This document shows positions 26,329 through 34,462 of a stretch of 64,000 bases of DNA, in pieces. The DNA comes from UBA6115 sp964346355 (GTDB lineage: Bacteria > Bacillota > Clostridia > Christensenellales > Aristaeellaceae): NCBI GenBank assembly GCA_964346355.1, contig CAYFUH010000002.1, forward strand, positions 51,086 to 115,085, written 5' to 3'. The notes beneath the pieces were generated by a model. The model ran no database searches and had not been told where the DNA came from. It saw only the letters and a list, made by a program, of their open reading frames with translations. The position numbers and the translations under genes are program-made. Each line of letters begins with the position of its first letter. The stretch's first letter is position 1.

Positions 26329-27075
26329 TCAGTCTTCCTCGTCCTCCTCGGGCAACTCGGCGTTGTGGTAAACATCCATCACGTCATCGTTGTCATCCAG
26401 CATGTCCAGCAGCTTCTGGACTTTCTCCAGCGTTTCCTCATCGGGAATGTCCATCGTAGTTTGCGGAATCTTCTGCCGCTCGGCGGACAGGAACGTGAAG
26501 CCATCGCTCTCCAGCGTATCCCGGACGGATGAGAAATCTGTGGGCGCGGTGTAGATTTCGTAGCCATCCTCGCTGACCTGCACATCCTCCGCCCCCGCTT
26601 CCAAGGCCTTCATCATCAAATCATCCTCATCAATGCTGGGGCTGCTTTCGATCATAATCAGGCCTTTGAAGTCAAACAGATAGCCAACAGAACCAGTCGT
26701 ACCAAGGGAGCCGCCGTTTTTATCAAAGATGTGGCGCACTTCAGACGCTGTCCGGTTGCGGTTATCCGTCACCACTTCAACAATCACCGCGATGCCGCCT
26801 GGCGCGTAGCCTTCATAGGTAATTTCCTCATACACTACGTTGTCCAGTTCACCAGCCGCCTTTTTGATGCTGCGGGTGATATTGTCATTGGGCATGTTGT
26901 TGGCCTTGGCTTTGGTGATGACATCGCGCAGTTTGCCGTTGGTGGAGGGGTCACTGCCGCCCTCACGCACAGCCAGTGCGATTTCACGGCCAATTTTTGT
27001 GAAAATCTTGCCGCGCTCCGCGTCCGCCTTGCCCTTTTTATGCTTGATGTTTGCCCATTTAGAGTGACCTGCCAT
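26329..27075 (-). CDS. yebC: YebC/TACO1 family protein
   Basis: A 248-residue protein of the YebC/PmpR family, long annotated as a transcription regulator and more recently linked to translation of proline-rich stretches. The family N-terminus MAGHSKWANIKHKKGKADAE is perfect, followed by KIFTKIGREIALAVREGGSDP, NNMPNDNITRSIKKAAGE, YEGYAPGGIAVIVEVVTDNRNRTASEVRHIF and NGGSLG. The end is strongly acidic (DDNDDVMDVYHNAELPEEDEED). It has its own promoter (27106-27134) and shares a terminator with the convergent gene. Confidence 0.95.
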   Translation of the reverse strand: MAGHSKWANIKHKKGKADAERGKIFTKIGREIALAVREGGSDPSTNGKLRDVITKAKANNMPNDNITRSIKKAAGELDNVVYEEITYEGYAPGGIAVIVEVVTDNRNRTASEVRHIFDKNGGSLGTTGSVGYLFDFKGLIMIESSPSIDEDDLMMKALEAGAEDVQVSEDGYEIYTAPTDFSSVRDTLESDGFTFLSAERQKIPQTTMDIPDEETLEKVQKLLDMLDDNDDVMDVYHNAELPEEDEED

Positions 27076-27105
27076 TGTGTCTCATTCCTCTCTTAAAATG
27101 TTTGT

Positions 27106-27134
27106 ATCATAGCATTCCGCTTTTTCCACGTCAA
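27106..27134 (-). promoter_or_regulatory. Promoter of yebC
   Basis: Minus-strand TTGACG (27134-27129), a 17-bp spacer and TATGAT (27111-27106), 30 bp before the ATG at 27075. Confidence 0.8.
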
Positions 27135-27154
27135 ACCAGTATGGTTTCAACGCG

Positions 27155-27886
27155 CTACATGGTATCCCGCAGCGCGACCGCCCGGTCGGGGTGGTTGGTG
27201 ATCAGGATGTCGACACCCGCTTCCATAATCAGGCGCATGTACCGTTCGTCATTCACTGTCCACACATTCACCGCGCCTTGTTGCCGCATCACCTCGCTAT
27301 AAGCCTCCGGATTCATCAGCACATCCGAAAAATGCGGGTGCAGCGCGTCCATCCCGGATGATTGCAAGTAATCAACCGGCGAGAGCAGGCAGCAGTCATA
27401 CAGCAGGCCGCAGGCAACAGACGCATCCATTTGCTTGAGCCTGATCATGGAGTGATGGTTGAAAGAGGAGTACAGGACCTGCTTTTCCATCCCGTGTTTT
27501 GCAACCAATTCAAGGCAGGCCGCTTCCAGGCCTTCATAGGGTAAACGGCTGTTTTTCAGCTCGATATTGATGTGAAGCCCGGTAGGCTTGAGCAACTCCA
27601 GCACCTCTTCAAGCAGCGGCGCTTTGGCTTCCGTATACTGCGGATGGGGCTTATTGAACAAATGCTTTTTGATCTCCTTCACCGTGAGCATGGACACCAG
27701 CCCAATGCCGGTAGACACGCGGTCGATGCGCTCATCATGGGTAACGATGACCTGCTTGTCCCGCGTCAAGTGGACGTCCAGCTCCACCCCTTCAGCGTGC
27801 TGATCCACCGCCAGCTGAAACGCTTCCAGCGTGTTCTCCGGCGCATAGCCTGAGGCGCCCCGGTGCGCGTAAATCTTTGTTTTCAT
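27155..27886 (-). CDS. Glycerophosphodiester phosphodiesterase
   Basis: Hydrolyses glycerophosphodiesters to glycerol 3-phosphate and an alcohol. The 243-residue protein shows the GDPD pattern: YAHRGASGYAPENTLEAF with the first catalytic His and the Asn-Thr pair, GVELDVHLTRDKQVIVTHDE with the metal-binding Glu-Asp and second His, HINIELKN with the third acid, and VNVWTVNDE with the closing tryptophan motif. There is no signal peptide, so it acts in the cytoplasm. The ATG at 27886 follows AAGGACTTAAG. It may be co-transcribed with the UPF0104 membrane protein gene 30 bp upstream, which would link it to membrane lipid turnover. Confidence 0.93.
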   Translation of the reverse strand: MKTKIYAHRGASGYAPENTLEAFQLAVDQHAEGVELDVHLTRDKQVIVTHDERIDRVSTGIGLVSMLTVKEIKKHLFNKPHPQYTEAKAPLLEEVLELLKPTGLHINIELKNSRLPYEGLEAACLELVAKHGMEKQVLYSSFNHHSMIRLKQMDASVACGLLYDCCLLSPVDYLQSSGMDALHPHFSDVLMNPEAYSEVMRQQGAVNVWTVNDERYMRLIMEAGVDILITNHPDRAVALRDTM

Positions 27887-27916
27887 CTTAAGTCCTTCTT
27901 TCAATGACTTATGTCA

Positions 27917-29005
27917 TCAGTCGATGGGTTCTTCCAGCACAGCCAGGGCTTCTTTTGCCAGGCGTTTCTTCCGGTTCCTGCGCAAGGTGAGCGTCTGGTC
28001 AATAAACACCGCGAAAAAGCCAACGATGATGAAGAGGTAATAGGTGACAAAGCGCCAGATCAATAAGGCGGCGAAGAGGGAAGCATCCGGGAAAAAGCTG
28101 CGGAAAAACAGGTAAAACCCGCCTTCCTGCGCGCCGGAGGCCCCGGGCAAGGGCGTGAATGACGCCGTGATGTACAGCAAAAACTGGACTGCTAAAACCT
28201 GTACATAGCTGTGGCTGGCAAGTGAAAACCCGCGGTAGATGAAGTACAGCACGCTCATCAGCGCGGTCACCTGCACCATGGAAATCATGAACAACACCAA
28301 AAACTGCTTGGGCTTTTTTGTCAGGATTTCAACGCTGGAATGAAAATCTGTCAAGGCGGCATCCATGCGGGAGGAGGTTCGCTCCCTGTTTTTGATCAGG
28401 CGCAGGCGGTACCCCAGGTTGACAAAAAAGATGATGATCGCGCGCACCAGGTTGCGGTTGATGGCAAGCAGGATGACGATGGTCACCATCAGGGAGTTAA
28501 AGAAGAAGCCTAACGCCACCAGCCATACGCCCCGCCCAAGCAGCATGTGGATGTAGCTGCCCTTTAGAATCCACAGCGCTGCGCCAATGAGCAGCAGGGC
28601 ACACTGCCAGCAAAAAAACTTCACCGCCAGGGAGGAGTACCCGATGCCGGAGGGCACGCCGCGCTTTTTGAACGCGAAGGCCTGCATGGGCTGGCCGCCT
28701 GTGGCAGCGGGCGTGATGGAGGAGTAATACATCCCAATCAAACCAACCAGGTTGCAGGAGCCCCAGGTGATGGGCACCTTTTGAAAATAAAAAATTACCC
28801 GAAGGATCAAGCCTTCCAGCAGCACATGGACAGCAAAGCAGCCTACCGCGCCTGCCAGCCACCAGGGGTTGATGGTGGTAAAGGCCGTCAGGATGAGCTG
28901 TGGGTCCCCGGCTTTTGAGACCAAATACAGCATCAGCAACAGCGTGAGCACAATGAAGATGATATTCAGCAGCATGCCGCGTTTTTCTTTGCTCAGCTTT
29001 GCCAT
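27917..29005 (-). CDS. UPF0104 / lysylphosphatidylglycerol synthase transmembrane-type protein
   Basis: A 362-residue integral membrane protein with about eight hydrophobic segments and the family core GLIGMYYSSITPAATGGQPMQ, FFCWQCALLLIGAALW and FTPLPGASGAQEGGF (the conserved PGxxGxxE motif). It corresponds to the N-terminal flippase-like half of MprF or to AglD/YbhN proteins; the soluble aminoacyl-transferase half is absent. Likely transports or flips a lipid-linked compound, but the substrate is unknown. The ATG at 29005 has AAAGG 4-5 bp upstream. It has its own promoter (29045-29073), divergent from the aspartate kinase promoter, and likely forms a transcript with the glycerophosphodiesterase gene. 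Confidence 0.88.
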   Translation of the reverse strand: MAKLSKEKRGMLLNIIFIVLTLLLMLYLVSKAGDPQLILTAFTTINPWWLAGAVGCFAVHVLLEGLILRVIFYFQKVPITWGSCNLVGLIGMYYSSITPAATGGQPMQAFAFKKRGVPSGIGYSSLAVKFFCWQCALLLIGAALWILKGSYIHMLLGRGVWLVALGFFFNSLMVTIVILLAINRNLVRAIIIFFVNLGYRLRLIKNRERTSSRMDAALTDFHSSVEILTKKPKQFLVLFMISMVQVTALMSVLYFIYRGFSLASHSYVQVLAVQFLLYITASFTPLPGASGAQEGGFYLFFRSFFPDASLFAALLIWRFVTYYLFIIVGFFAVFIDQTLTLRRNRKKRLAKEALAVLEEPID

Positions 29006-29044
29006 AAGCCCTTTCCATGTTGAATGTATCATGCCAGTACGCAG

Positions 29045-29073
29045 ATTATACCATCAACAGCGCGTCTTGTCAC
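29045..29073 (-). promoter_or_regulatory. Promoter of the UPF0104-glpQ-like operon
   Basis: Minus-strand GTGACA (29073-29068), a 17-bp spacer and TATAAT (29050-29045), 40 bp before the start at 29005. Confidence 0.78.
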
Positions 29074-29086
29074 CAAAACCCCGGGA

Positions 29087-29116
29087 TTGATGGCTGTTTG
29101 CGGGATATGCTATGAT
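29087..29116 (+). promoter_or_regulatory. Promoter of aspartate kinase
   Basis: TTGATG (29087-29092), an 18-bp spacer and TATGAT (29111-29116) with an upstream TGC (extended -10). Predicted start is near 29123, giving a leader of about 84 nt that contains the 29153-29183 hairpin. Confidence 0.75.
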
Positions 29117-29152
29117 ATTCAGAAGGGTATGCCGCACCCGGCACATGACCCT

Positions 29153-29183
29153 GGTCACCTTCTGTTTAGGATAGAAGGTGACC
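29153..29183 (+). promoter_or_regulatory. Perfect 11-bp inverted repeat in aspartate kinase leader
   Basis: GGTCACCTTCT (29153-29163) and AGAAGGTGACC (29173-29183) are exact reverse complements across a 9-nt loop (GTTTAGGAT). No T run follows, so it is not an intrinsic terminator. It sits in the predicted leader, 24 bp before the start codon and about 12 bp before the GGAGG. It could act as an mRNA stability stem or a protein-binding operator. It does not look like a lysine riboswitch, which is far larger. Confidence 0.6.
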
Positions 29184-29206
29184 TATCAGCATCACTGGAG
29201 GCATAC

Positions 29207-30523
29207 ATGATCGTCGCAAAATTTGGGGGATCCTCCCTGGCGGACGCCGCGCATTTCCATATGGTCAAGGACATTCTGGCGCTGGAGCCAAATCGACGTT
29301 ATGTCGTCGTCAGCGCGCCAGGCAAGCGCAGCGATACTGACCAGAAGATCACCGACCTGTTGCTTTCCTGCCATAACAAGGCACAGCGCGGCGCATCCTT
29401 TGACGCCGAATTTGCCCTGGTGAAGGAGCGCTATCAGGATATCGCGCGGGAGCTTGAGATTGATGATCATATCATTGACAGCGAATTAATGGAGGTCAAA
29501 AGCGCGCTGCAGACAGGCGCCAGCATTTCCTATGTCGCCAGCCGCGGCGAATACCTGTGCGCCAAACTGTTCGCCAAATGGATGCTTCTCCCCTTTGTTG
29601 ACGCAAAGGACATTGTACGCTTTGACAGCCTGGGCAAGCTGAACCAGGCTGCCACCCTGCGCCTCATCAAGGAAGCGCTCAAAAAGCATAGCCGGGCGGT
29701 CATCCCTGGTTTTTATGGCGCGGACGAAGACGGCAACATCTGCACTTTCACCAGAGGCGGCAGCGACGTGAGCGGCGCTTTGGTCGCAGCTGCCATGGAC
29801 GCCGATTTATATGAGAACTGGACGGATGTCACCGGTTTTCGCTCGGCTGACCCGCGCATCATTGAGGATGCCAGCTATATCAGCAGCCTGACCTACCGCG
29901 AATTGCGGGAATTAAGTTATATGGGCGCCAGTGTGATGCACGAGGAAGCGGTCTTCCCGGTGCGCAACGCAGGCATCCCCACCAGCATCAGAAACACCGC
30001 CAACCCCCACCACCCCGGCACCTTGATTGTGCACTCCCTGCGGCAAATCGGCAAACTGCCAGCTGTCACGGGCATTGCTGGCAAACGCGGGTTTACCACC
30101 ATCATTCTTGAAAAAATGAAGATGAATGATGAGATTGGCTTTGGGCGCAAGGTGCTGTCGGTGCTTGAAAAACACCGCGTCAATTTTGAGCACCTGCCCA
30201 CCGGCATTGACGCCTTGTGCGTAATGGTCAATACAGATACGCTCAACTCCAAGCGCGAGGTCATCATGGAGGAGATCGAGGACGCAGTCCATCCCGACGC
30301 GATCAGCGTGCAGGAAGGCATCGCGCTGGTCGCCTGTGTGGGGGCAGGTTTGTTCAAGTTGCACGGCACCATCGCGCGCCTGTTTACCGCAGTGGCAGAG
30401 CAGGGCATCACCATCCGGACGATGTTCCAGGCGCCCAGCGAGCTGTCCATCATCATCGGGGTGGATGAACACCACTTGGAAGCCGCCATCAAAGCCATAT
30501 ACGACGCTTTCATCAGGGAATAA
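29207..30523 (+). CDS. lysC: Aspartate kinase
   Basis: Phosphorylates L-aspartate, the entry to lysine, threonine, methionine and diaminopimelate synthesis. The 438-residue protein has the kinase signature IVAKFGGSSLADAAHF, YVVVSAPGKR, VIPGFYGADEDGNICTFTRGGSDVSGALVAAA, and WTDVTGFRSADPRI. Two C-terminal ACT domains follow, in the segments IILEKMKMNDEIGFGRKVL to about residue 370 and ALVACVGAGLFKLHGTIARL to the end, which suggests feedback control by an amino acid. The ATG at 29207 follows GGAGGCATAC; the frame is open 61 codons further upstream but that part is the promoter and leader. Which ligand inhibits it cannot be told. Confidence 0.94.
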   Translation: MIVAKFGGSSLADAAHFHMVKDILALEPNRRYVVVSAPGKRSDTDQKITDLLLSCHNKAQRGASFDAEFALVKERYQDIARELEIDDHIIDSELMEVKSALQTGASISYVASRGEYLCAKLFAKWMLLPFVDAKDIVRFDSLGKLNQAATLRLIKEALKKHSRAVIPGFYGADEDGNICTFTRGGSDVSGALVAAAMDADLYENWTDVTGFRSADPRIIEDASYISSLTYRELRELSYMGASVMHEEAVFPVRNAGIPTSIRNTANPHHPGTLIVHSLRQIGKLPAVTGIAGKRGFTTIILEKMKMNDEIGFGRKVLSVLEKHRVNFEHLPTGIDALCVMVNTDTLNSKREVIMEEIEDAVHPDAISVQEGIALVACVGAGLFKLHGTIARLFTAVAEQGITIRTMFQAPSELSIIIGVDEHHLEAAIKAIYDAFIRE

Positions 30524-30591
30524 TCAAACGCGCTGCAAGAAATCCGTACTCTTGCGCGTTTAATAGGCAGACACTTATGAAGGAGGTCGCA

Positions 30592-31320
30592 ATGATGAAA
30601 AAATTATTCAGTCTCTTGCTTGCAACCCTGTTATTGCTCTTGCTGACACCGTTTGCACTGGCGCAGCAGCCAGCGCTTCCGCCGGAGCGCTTGATTAATC
30701 TGGAGCACAACGCGCCCAACACCGGTAAAATGTTGCCAGAACGCTTTGATCCCTACCAGAACACCTACTTGCTGACAGTGGCCAGTTGGGTGTCACGCAT
30801 CACCTTCACCCCCACCACCTCTGCTGCCAACGCGGTGGTGACTGTGAACGGGCAGGTGGTCGCCAGCGGGCAGAAATCCCAAATCATCCAGATGACGAAC
30901 GACCCGCAGGCTGTGCAGGTAACCGTCTCCGTCTATGGTGAAGGCAATGTGCTGACAGCACAAAACACCTATACCATCTACCTGCAGCGCCGCCCCAGCG
31001 AGCGCAGGACGCGTGTATCCGCAGGCTATATCACCAACATTGATATGGCAGACGGCATCGCGACCATCAGCGCAGACCTCGTCAGCATCAAATATCAGGA
31101 CAAAACCAACCTGTCCACCTTTGTGAACGAAACAGTATATCTGTACAAGTACAAGACTTCCCCCAACTGCCTGTTTTACTATGGCACAAAAAATAACCCC
31201 GTCCGCGCCACCAACGCGACGGAGTTTACCAACAACTATCTAAACACCGGAAGCAACCTGTACTACCTGGTATACATTGAGGATGAGATTGTAGCTGTCA
31301 TGCCCTACGCGGCTGACTGA
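30592..31320 (+). CDS. Secreted protein with cadherin-like beta-sandwich domain
   Basis: A 242-residue exported protein. Residues 1-25 form a signal peptide (MMKKLF, long leucine stretch, cleavage after ALA in FALAQQP). Residues about 50-140 look like a cadherin-like beta-sandwich: YLLTVASWVSRITFTPT, AVVTVNGQVVASGQKSQIIQM, VQVTVSVYGEGN and TYTIYLQR. A C-terminal domain (about 145-242) of beta strands has no family I recognise (YITNIDMADGIATISADLV, YYLVYIEDEIVAVMP). No anchor is visible. AAGGAGGTCGCA precedes the ATG, which overlaps a second ATG. A strong terminator follows. Confidence 0.78.
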   Translation: MMKKLFSLLLATLLLLLLTPFALAQQPALPPERLINLEHNAPNTGKMLPERFDPYQNTYLLTVASWVSRITFTPTTSAANAVVTVNGQVVASGQKSQIIQMTNDPQAVQVTVSVYGEGNVLTAQNTYTIYLQRRPSERRTRVSAGYITNIDMADGIATISADLVSIKYQDKTNLSTFVNETVYLYKYKTSPNCLFYYGTKNNPVRATNATEFTNNYLNTGSNLYYLVYIEDEIVAVMPYAAD

Positions 31321-31335
31321 TCCGGTACAGGCCCA

Positions 31336-31363
31336 AAAAGGCGGCGCGATCGCGCCGCCTTTT
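31336..31363. terminator. Bidirectional terminator
   Basis: A perfect 20-bp GC palindrome (GGCGGCGCGA and its complement, 31340-31359) is flanked by AAAA and TTTT. It lies between the convergent secreted-protein gene and sodA and serves both strands. Confidence 0.9.
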
Positions 31364-31379
31364 GTCTGCCTATGGATGC

Positions 31380-31988
31380 TTATTTGATGGCCTCTTCGAA
31401 GCGTTTGCTCACTTCGTCCCAGTTAACCACTTTCCAGAAATTGCTGAGGTATTCCGGCCTGCGGTTCTGGTACTTCAGGTAGTAGGCATGCTCCCAGACG
31501 TCAACGCCCAGGATGGGCTTTTTGCCGTTTGTGAGCGGGTTGTCCTGGTTGGGGGTTTTGGTGACAGCCAGCTTGCCGTTGTCAACTACCAGCCAGGCCC
31601 AGCCGGAGCCAAACTGCGTCTTGCCGGCGTTTTCAAACTCCTTCTGGAAGTCCTCAAAGCTGCCAAAGGCAGCGTCAATCTGTTTTGCCAGCTCGCCGTC
31701 CGGCTTGCCTTTGCCGTTTGGTCCCATAATCTCCCAGAACAGGGTATGGTTGATGTGGCCGCCGCCATTGTTGCGCACCGCTGTTTTGATGTCATCAGGC
31801 AGCTTGTCCAGCTTCTTGATGATGTCCTCAATGGACCAGTCCGCGAACTCCGTCCCCTCAATGGCCTTGTTCAGGTTGTCGATGTAGGCCTGGTGGTGCT
31901 TGGTGTGGTGGATGGTCATGGTCTGCTCGTCGATATATGGCTCCAGCGCGTTATACGCGTAAGGCAGTGCGGGTAAATTGTGTTTCAT
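31380..31988 (-). CDS. sodA: Superoxide dismutase, manganese type
   Basis: Dismutates superoxide in the cytoplasm. The 202-residue protein starts [19 protein letters not shown] and has the metal ligands His27 ([12 protein letters not shown]), His81 ([11 protein letters not shown]), Asp163 and His167 ([11 protein letters not shown]). GGGHINH with Gln148 in the NQDNP loop fits Mn-type and not Fe-type enzymes, a distinction made by pattern only. AAGGAGGAGTACC precedes the ATG at 31988. The frame is open 80 codons further upstream, but that part is low-complexity non-coding. A respiratory oxygen-defence gene of this type suggests at least some oxygen exposure. Confidence 0.95.
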   Translation of the reverse strand: MKHNLPALPYAYNALEPYIDEQTMTIHHTKHHQAYIDNLNKAIEGTEFADWSIEDIIKKLDKLPDDIKTAVRNNGGGHINHTLFWEIMGPNGKGKPDGELAKQIDAAFGSFEDFQKEFENAGKTQFGSGWAWLVVDNGKLAVTKTPNQDNPLTNGKKPILGVDVWEHAYYLKYQNRRPEYLSNFWKVVNWDEVSKRFEEAIK

Positions 31989-32187
31989 GGTACTCCTCCT
32001 TAAGTCATGGTTGTATTCTATTGTTACCCGGTAATAGGTGTTTGAAACATCTGTAATAAACCCTGCAAATACATGGAAGATTCCCGCAAACCGTCCGATT
32101 TGCGAGAGAATTTCTGCAAGTTTAGATTGATTCTGTACAATTCTATTGGTATAGCCGTGGTTTTGGGTTGTATTTGCTTGTGCTTGA

Positions 32188-32216
32188 TTGACCGCAAGGC
32201 GGCGCATTGCTATAAT
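32188..32216 (+). promoter_or_regulatory. Promoter of the MATE-kinase-like operon
   Basis: TTGACC (32188-32193), a 17-bp spacer and a perfect TATAAT (32211-32216) with upstream TGC, 26 bp before the ATG at 32243. The stretch 31989-32187 upstream is AT-rich and holds no gene; the sodA promoter must lie there, but I could not fix it. Confidence 0.85.
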
Positions 32217-32242
32217 GCGCGTAGCAAACAACGAGGGATAGC

Positions 32243-33628
32243 ATGATCAAAGACCGTGAATTTTACAAAACCATTCTCCGGCTGTCTTTGCCGGCTGCTT
32301 TCCAGGCGGTCATCAACCTGCTGATTGTGCTGGCGGATAACTTAATGGTAAGCCAACTGGACGCACGCGGCCTGTCCTTCGCGGCGGTTGTGCAATCCAA
32401 CAGCATCACCAACCTGGCCATCGCCTTTTTAACCGGGCTTGCCAGCGGCTCCATTGTGCTAATCGCCCAGTACTGGGGAAAGAAGGACACCAACAGCATT
32501 AAAGCGGTTTGCGCCAGTGTGATGCTGATGGCCATGGGTGTGGCTGCTATATTCATTCTTTTCATCCAAGTTTTCCCGCGTGACATCCTGCACATTGTCA
32601 TCAATAAACGGGAGACAGAGGCCGTCAGCATCGCGCTGCGCTATTTGCCGCTGGTCTCCTTTTCCTATCTGCCCTACGCGGTGACCGCCTGCTTGATTGG
32701 TATGCTCAAGGGCATTGAAATTGTGCGCATCACCATCTATACGACAGTGGTCTCCCTGTTTACCAATGTGGGGCTCAATTACATCTTGATTTTCGGCAAG
32801 CTGGGCCTGCCTGCCTTGGGGGTGCAGGGCGCCGCCATGGCCACCCTATTGGCGCGCCTGATTGAGATGCTGATTGTCATCTGGTACTGCACCCGCGTAC
32901 AAAAGGCGATGCCCTTTTCTGTTGGCTTTATTCGCCAGCAAAAGGCCTGGGCATGGCAGGATTTTGCCCATTTCGGGCTGCCGGTAGGCGTTACGGACGC
33001 GCAGTGGGCCATCATCGGCATGCTCAAGATGGTCATCATCGGCCAGTTGGGCATCCTGATGAGCAACGCGGCCGGCGTTGTGGATTCCCTGATGAACCTG
33101 GGCACCCTGTTCACCTTTGCCTTAGCCGGCGGTGCTGCGGTGATGGTGGGCAAGGCCGTGGGCGAAAACAACATCCAGCTTGTCAAGGAATACTCAAAGA
33201 CCATTCAGATCATGTTCTTGATTTTCGGCGCATTGATGGCGGGGCTGGTCTTCCTGATTCGAAAGCCCTTTATCAGCCTGTATGGCTTAACGCCCGAAGC
33301 GTCGGATTTGGCGGTCAAGATGGTCAATGTGTGCGTGCTGACGCTTATTGGCACCAGCTATCACGGTTCCTGCTTTGTGGGCATCAACCGGGGCGCAGGC
33401 GACAACCGCTTTGTGATGATGGTGGACATGATATGCGGTTGGCTGATTGTATTGCCCTCTGCCTTCATCGGTGCGTTTGTGCTCAAGCTACCGCTTCATT
33501 GGGTGTATTTCTTAACGCGTGTGGACCAGACCTTTAAATGGATCATCGCCAACCGGCGATTAAAGGGCAATAAATGGATCTTCCATGTCACCCGCGCGCA
33601 TGACGAACCAGGCATCAAACAGGCATGA
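32243..33628 (+). CDS. MATE family efflux transporter
   Basis: A 461-residue polytopic protein with about twelve membrane segments. MATE features are [48 protein letters not shown], a central loop around [28 protein letters not shown] and the half-two repeat [37 protein letters not shown]. It differs clearly from the other MATE gene of the window (8290-9630), so they are not a recent duplication. Substrate unknown. The stop codon overlaps the start of the kinase-like gene (ATGA-type overlap), suggesting co-translation. Confidence 0.9.
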   Translation: MIKDREFYKTILRLSLPAAFQAVINLLIVLADNLMVSQLDARGLSFAAVVQSNSITNLAIAFLTGLASGSIVLIAQYWGKKDTNSIKAVCASVMLMAMGVAAIFILFIQVFPRDILHIVINKRETEAVSIALRYLPLVSFSYLPYAVTACLIGMLKGIEIVRITIYTTVVSLFTNVGLNYILIFGKLGLPALGVQGAAMATLLARLIEMLIVIWYCTRVQKAMPFSVGFIRQQKAWAWQDFAHFGLPVGVTDAQWAIIGMLKMVIIGQLGILMSNAAGVVDSLMNLGTLFTFALAGGAAVMVGKAVGENNIQLVKEYSKTIQIMFLIFGALMAGLVFLIRKPFISLYGLTPEASDLAVKMVNVCVLTLIGTSYHGSCFVGINRGAGDNRFVMMVDMICGWLIVLPSAFIGAFVLKLPLHWVYFLTRVDQTFKWIIANRRLKGNKWIFHVTRAHDEPGIKQA

Positions 33629-34461
33629 TTACCATTGTTCATGACAATCTGAAAATCCAGCTGAAATCCTGGCATGACCTGTCCTGGCTGCAGGATTTCG
33701 GCCGGGTTTTTTGTGTGTTTGATCAGCTGATTTCGGGCAACCTGTGCTTTGGTGTGGATGATGGTGAACGAAAATACTTCATCAAATACGCCGGCGCGCC
33801 TACCATGATGTACGCGGGTGATACACAGGCGGCTGTGGACCGGTTGCGTGCAGCCTATCCAAAACACGTGCAACTTGCGCATCCCGCGGTCAATCACGTG
33901 CTGCATGAATTTCAAACGCCCCAGGGCTATGGGCTGGTCTTTTCGTGGTTTGACGGCTTCGCGCTGGCACCTCTTCGTTTACACATGGAGCATTTGCACG
34001 CGCTTGCACTGATTGAAAAACTGGCCTTGTATGATCAACTGATCGACGCCTTGGTACAGGCTTCCAGGATGGATTATCTGATTGCCGGCCTGTCTGACCA
34101 TCACCTGCTGATTGATTTTGAGAAAAAGCGCCCGCTGCTCTCCTCCCTGAGCCATTTTGAGCAGTTTCCCGTGCGTGTTCCCCATCCCAAGTTACCGGGC
34201 ACCAGCTGGTATATCCCGCCGGAAGGCTATGTGATTGGCGCGGCATTGGACGAATATGCCAATGTCTACGCGTTGGGCGCCCTGGCCTTCACCTTCTTTG
34301 GCAAGCAAAGCACAAGGGCAGCAGGCGACTGGACCGCAGGAGCCGCCTTATATGAACTTGCCGCACATGCAGTCAAACAAAAGGCGGAAGACAGAATGCC
34401 CTCCGCAGAAGCGTACCAATCGCACTGGCGGGCCGCTGTACGCAGCCTGCCACGCCTGTAA
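33625..34461 (+). CDS. Degenerate protein kinase-like protein
   Basis: A 278-residue soluble protein with a reduced protein-kinase fold. KYFIKYAG near residue 50 could be the beta-3 lysine strand. VLHEFQTPQGYGLVFSWFDGFAL fits the hinge region, and DYLIAGLSDHHLLIDFEKKR lies where the catalytic and DFG loops should be, but a canonical HRD is absent and DFG is replaced by DFE. The end of the fold, DEYANVYALGALAFTFFGKQ, matches the helix-F D-x-WS/YALG motif of kinases. Bacillus and clostridial kinase-like proteins show the same pattern. It may be a pseudokinase or an aminoglycoside-kinase-like enzyme. Translationally coupled to the upstream MATE transporter. Confidence 0.65.
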   Translation: MITIVHDNLKIQLKSWHDLSWLQDFGRVFCVFDQLISGNLCFGVDDGERKYFIKYAGAPTMMYAGDTQAAVDRLRAAYPKHVQLAHPAVNHVLHEFQTPQGYGLVFSWFDGFALAPLRLHMEHLHALALIEKLALYDQLIDALVQASRMDYLIAGLSDHHLLIDFEKKRPLLSSLSHFEQFPVRVPHPKLPGTSWYIPPEGYVIGAALDEYANVYALGALAFTFFGKQSTRAAGDWTAGAALYELAAHAVKQKAEDRMPSAEAYQSHWRAAVRSLPRL

Positions 34462-34462
34462 A

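Noticed and set aside
29024..29206. Aspartate kinase starting at 29024
   Set aside because: The region contains the promoters and leader hairpin; the canonical start IVAKFGGSSLA follows ATG 29207.
29123..29206. Lysine riboswitch before aspartate kinase
   Set aside because: The leader is about 84 nt, less than half of what the lysine element needs, and only one hairpin is visible.
31989..32231. N-terminal extension of the superoxide dismutase reading frame
   Set aside because: Extension is low complexity, AAGGAGG sits right before the ATG at 31988, and the family begins there.
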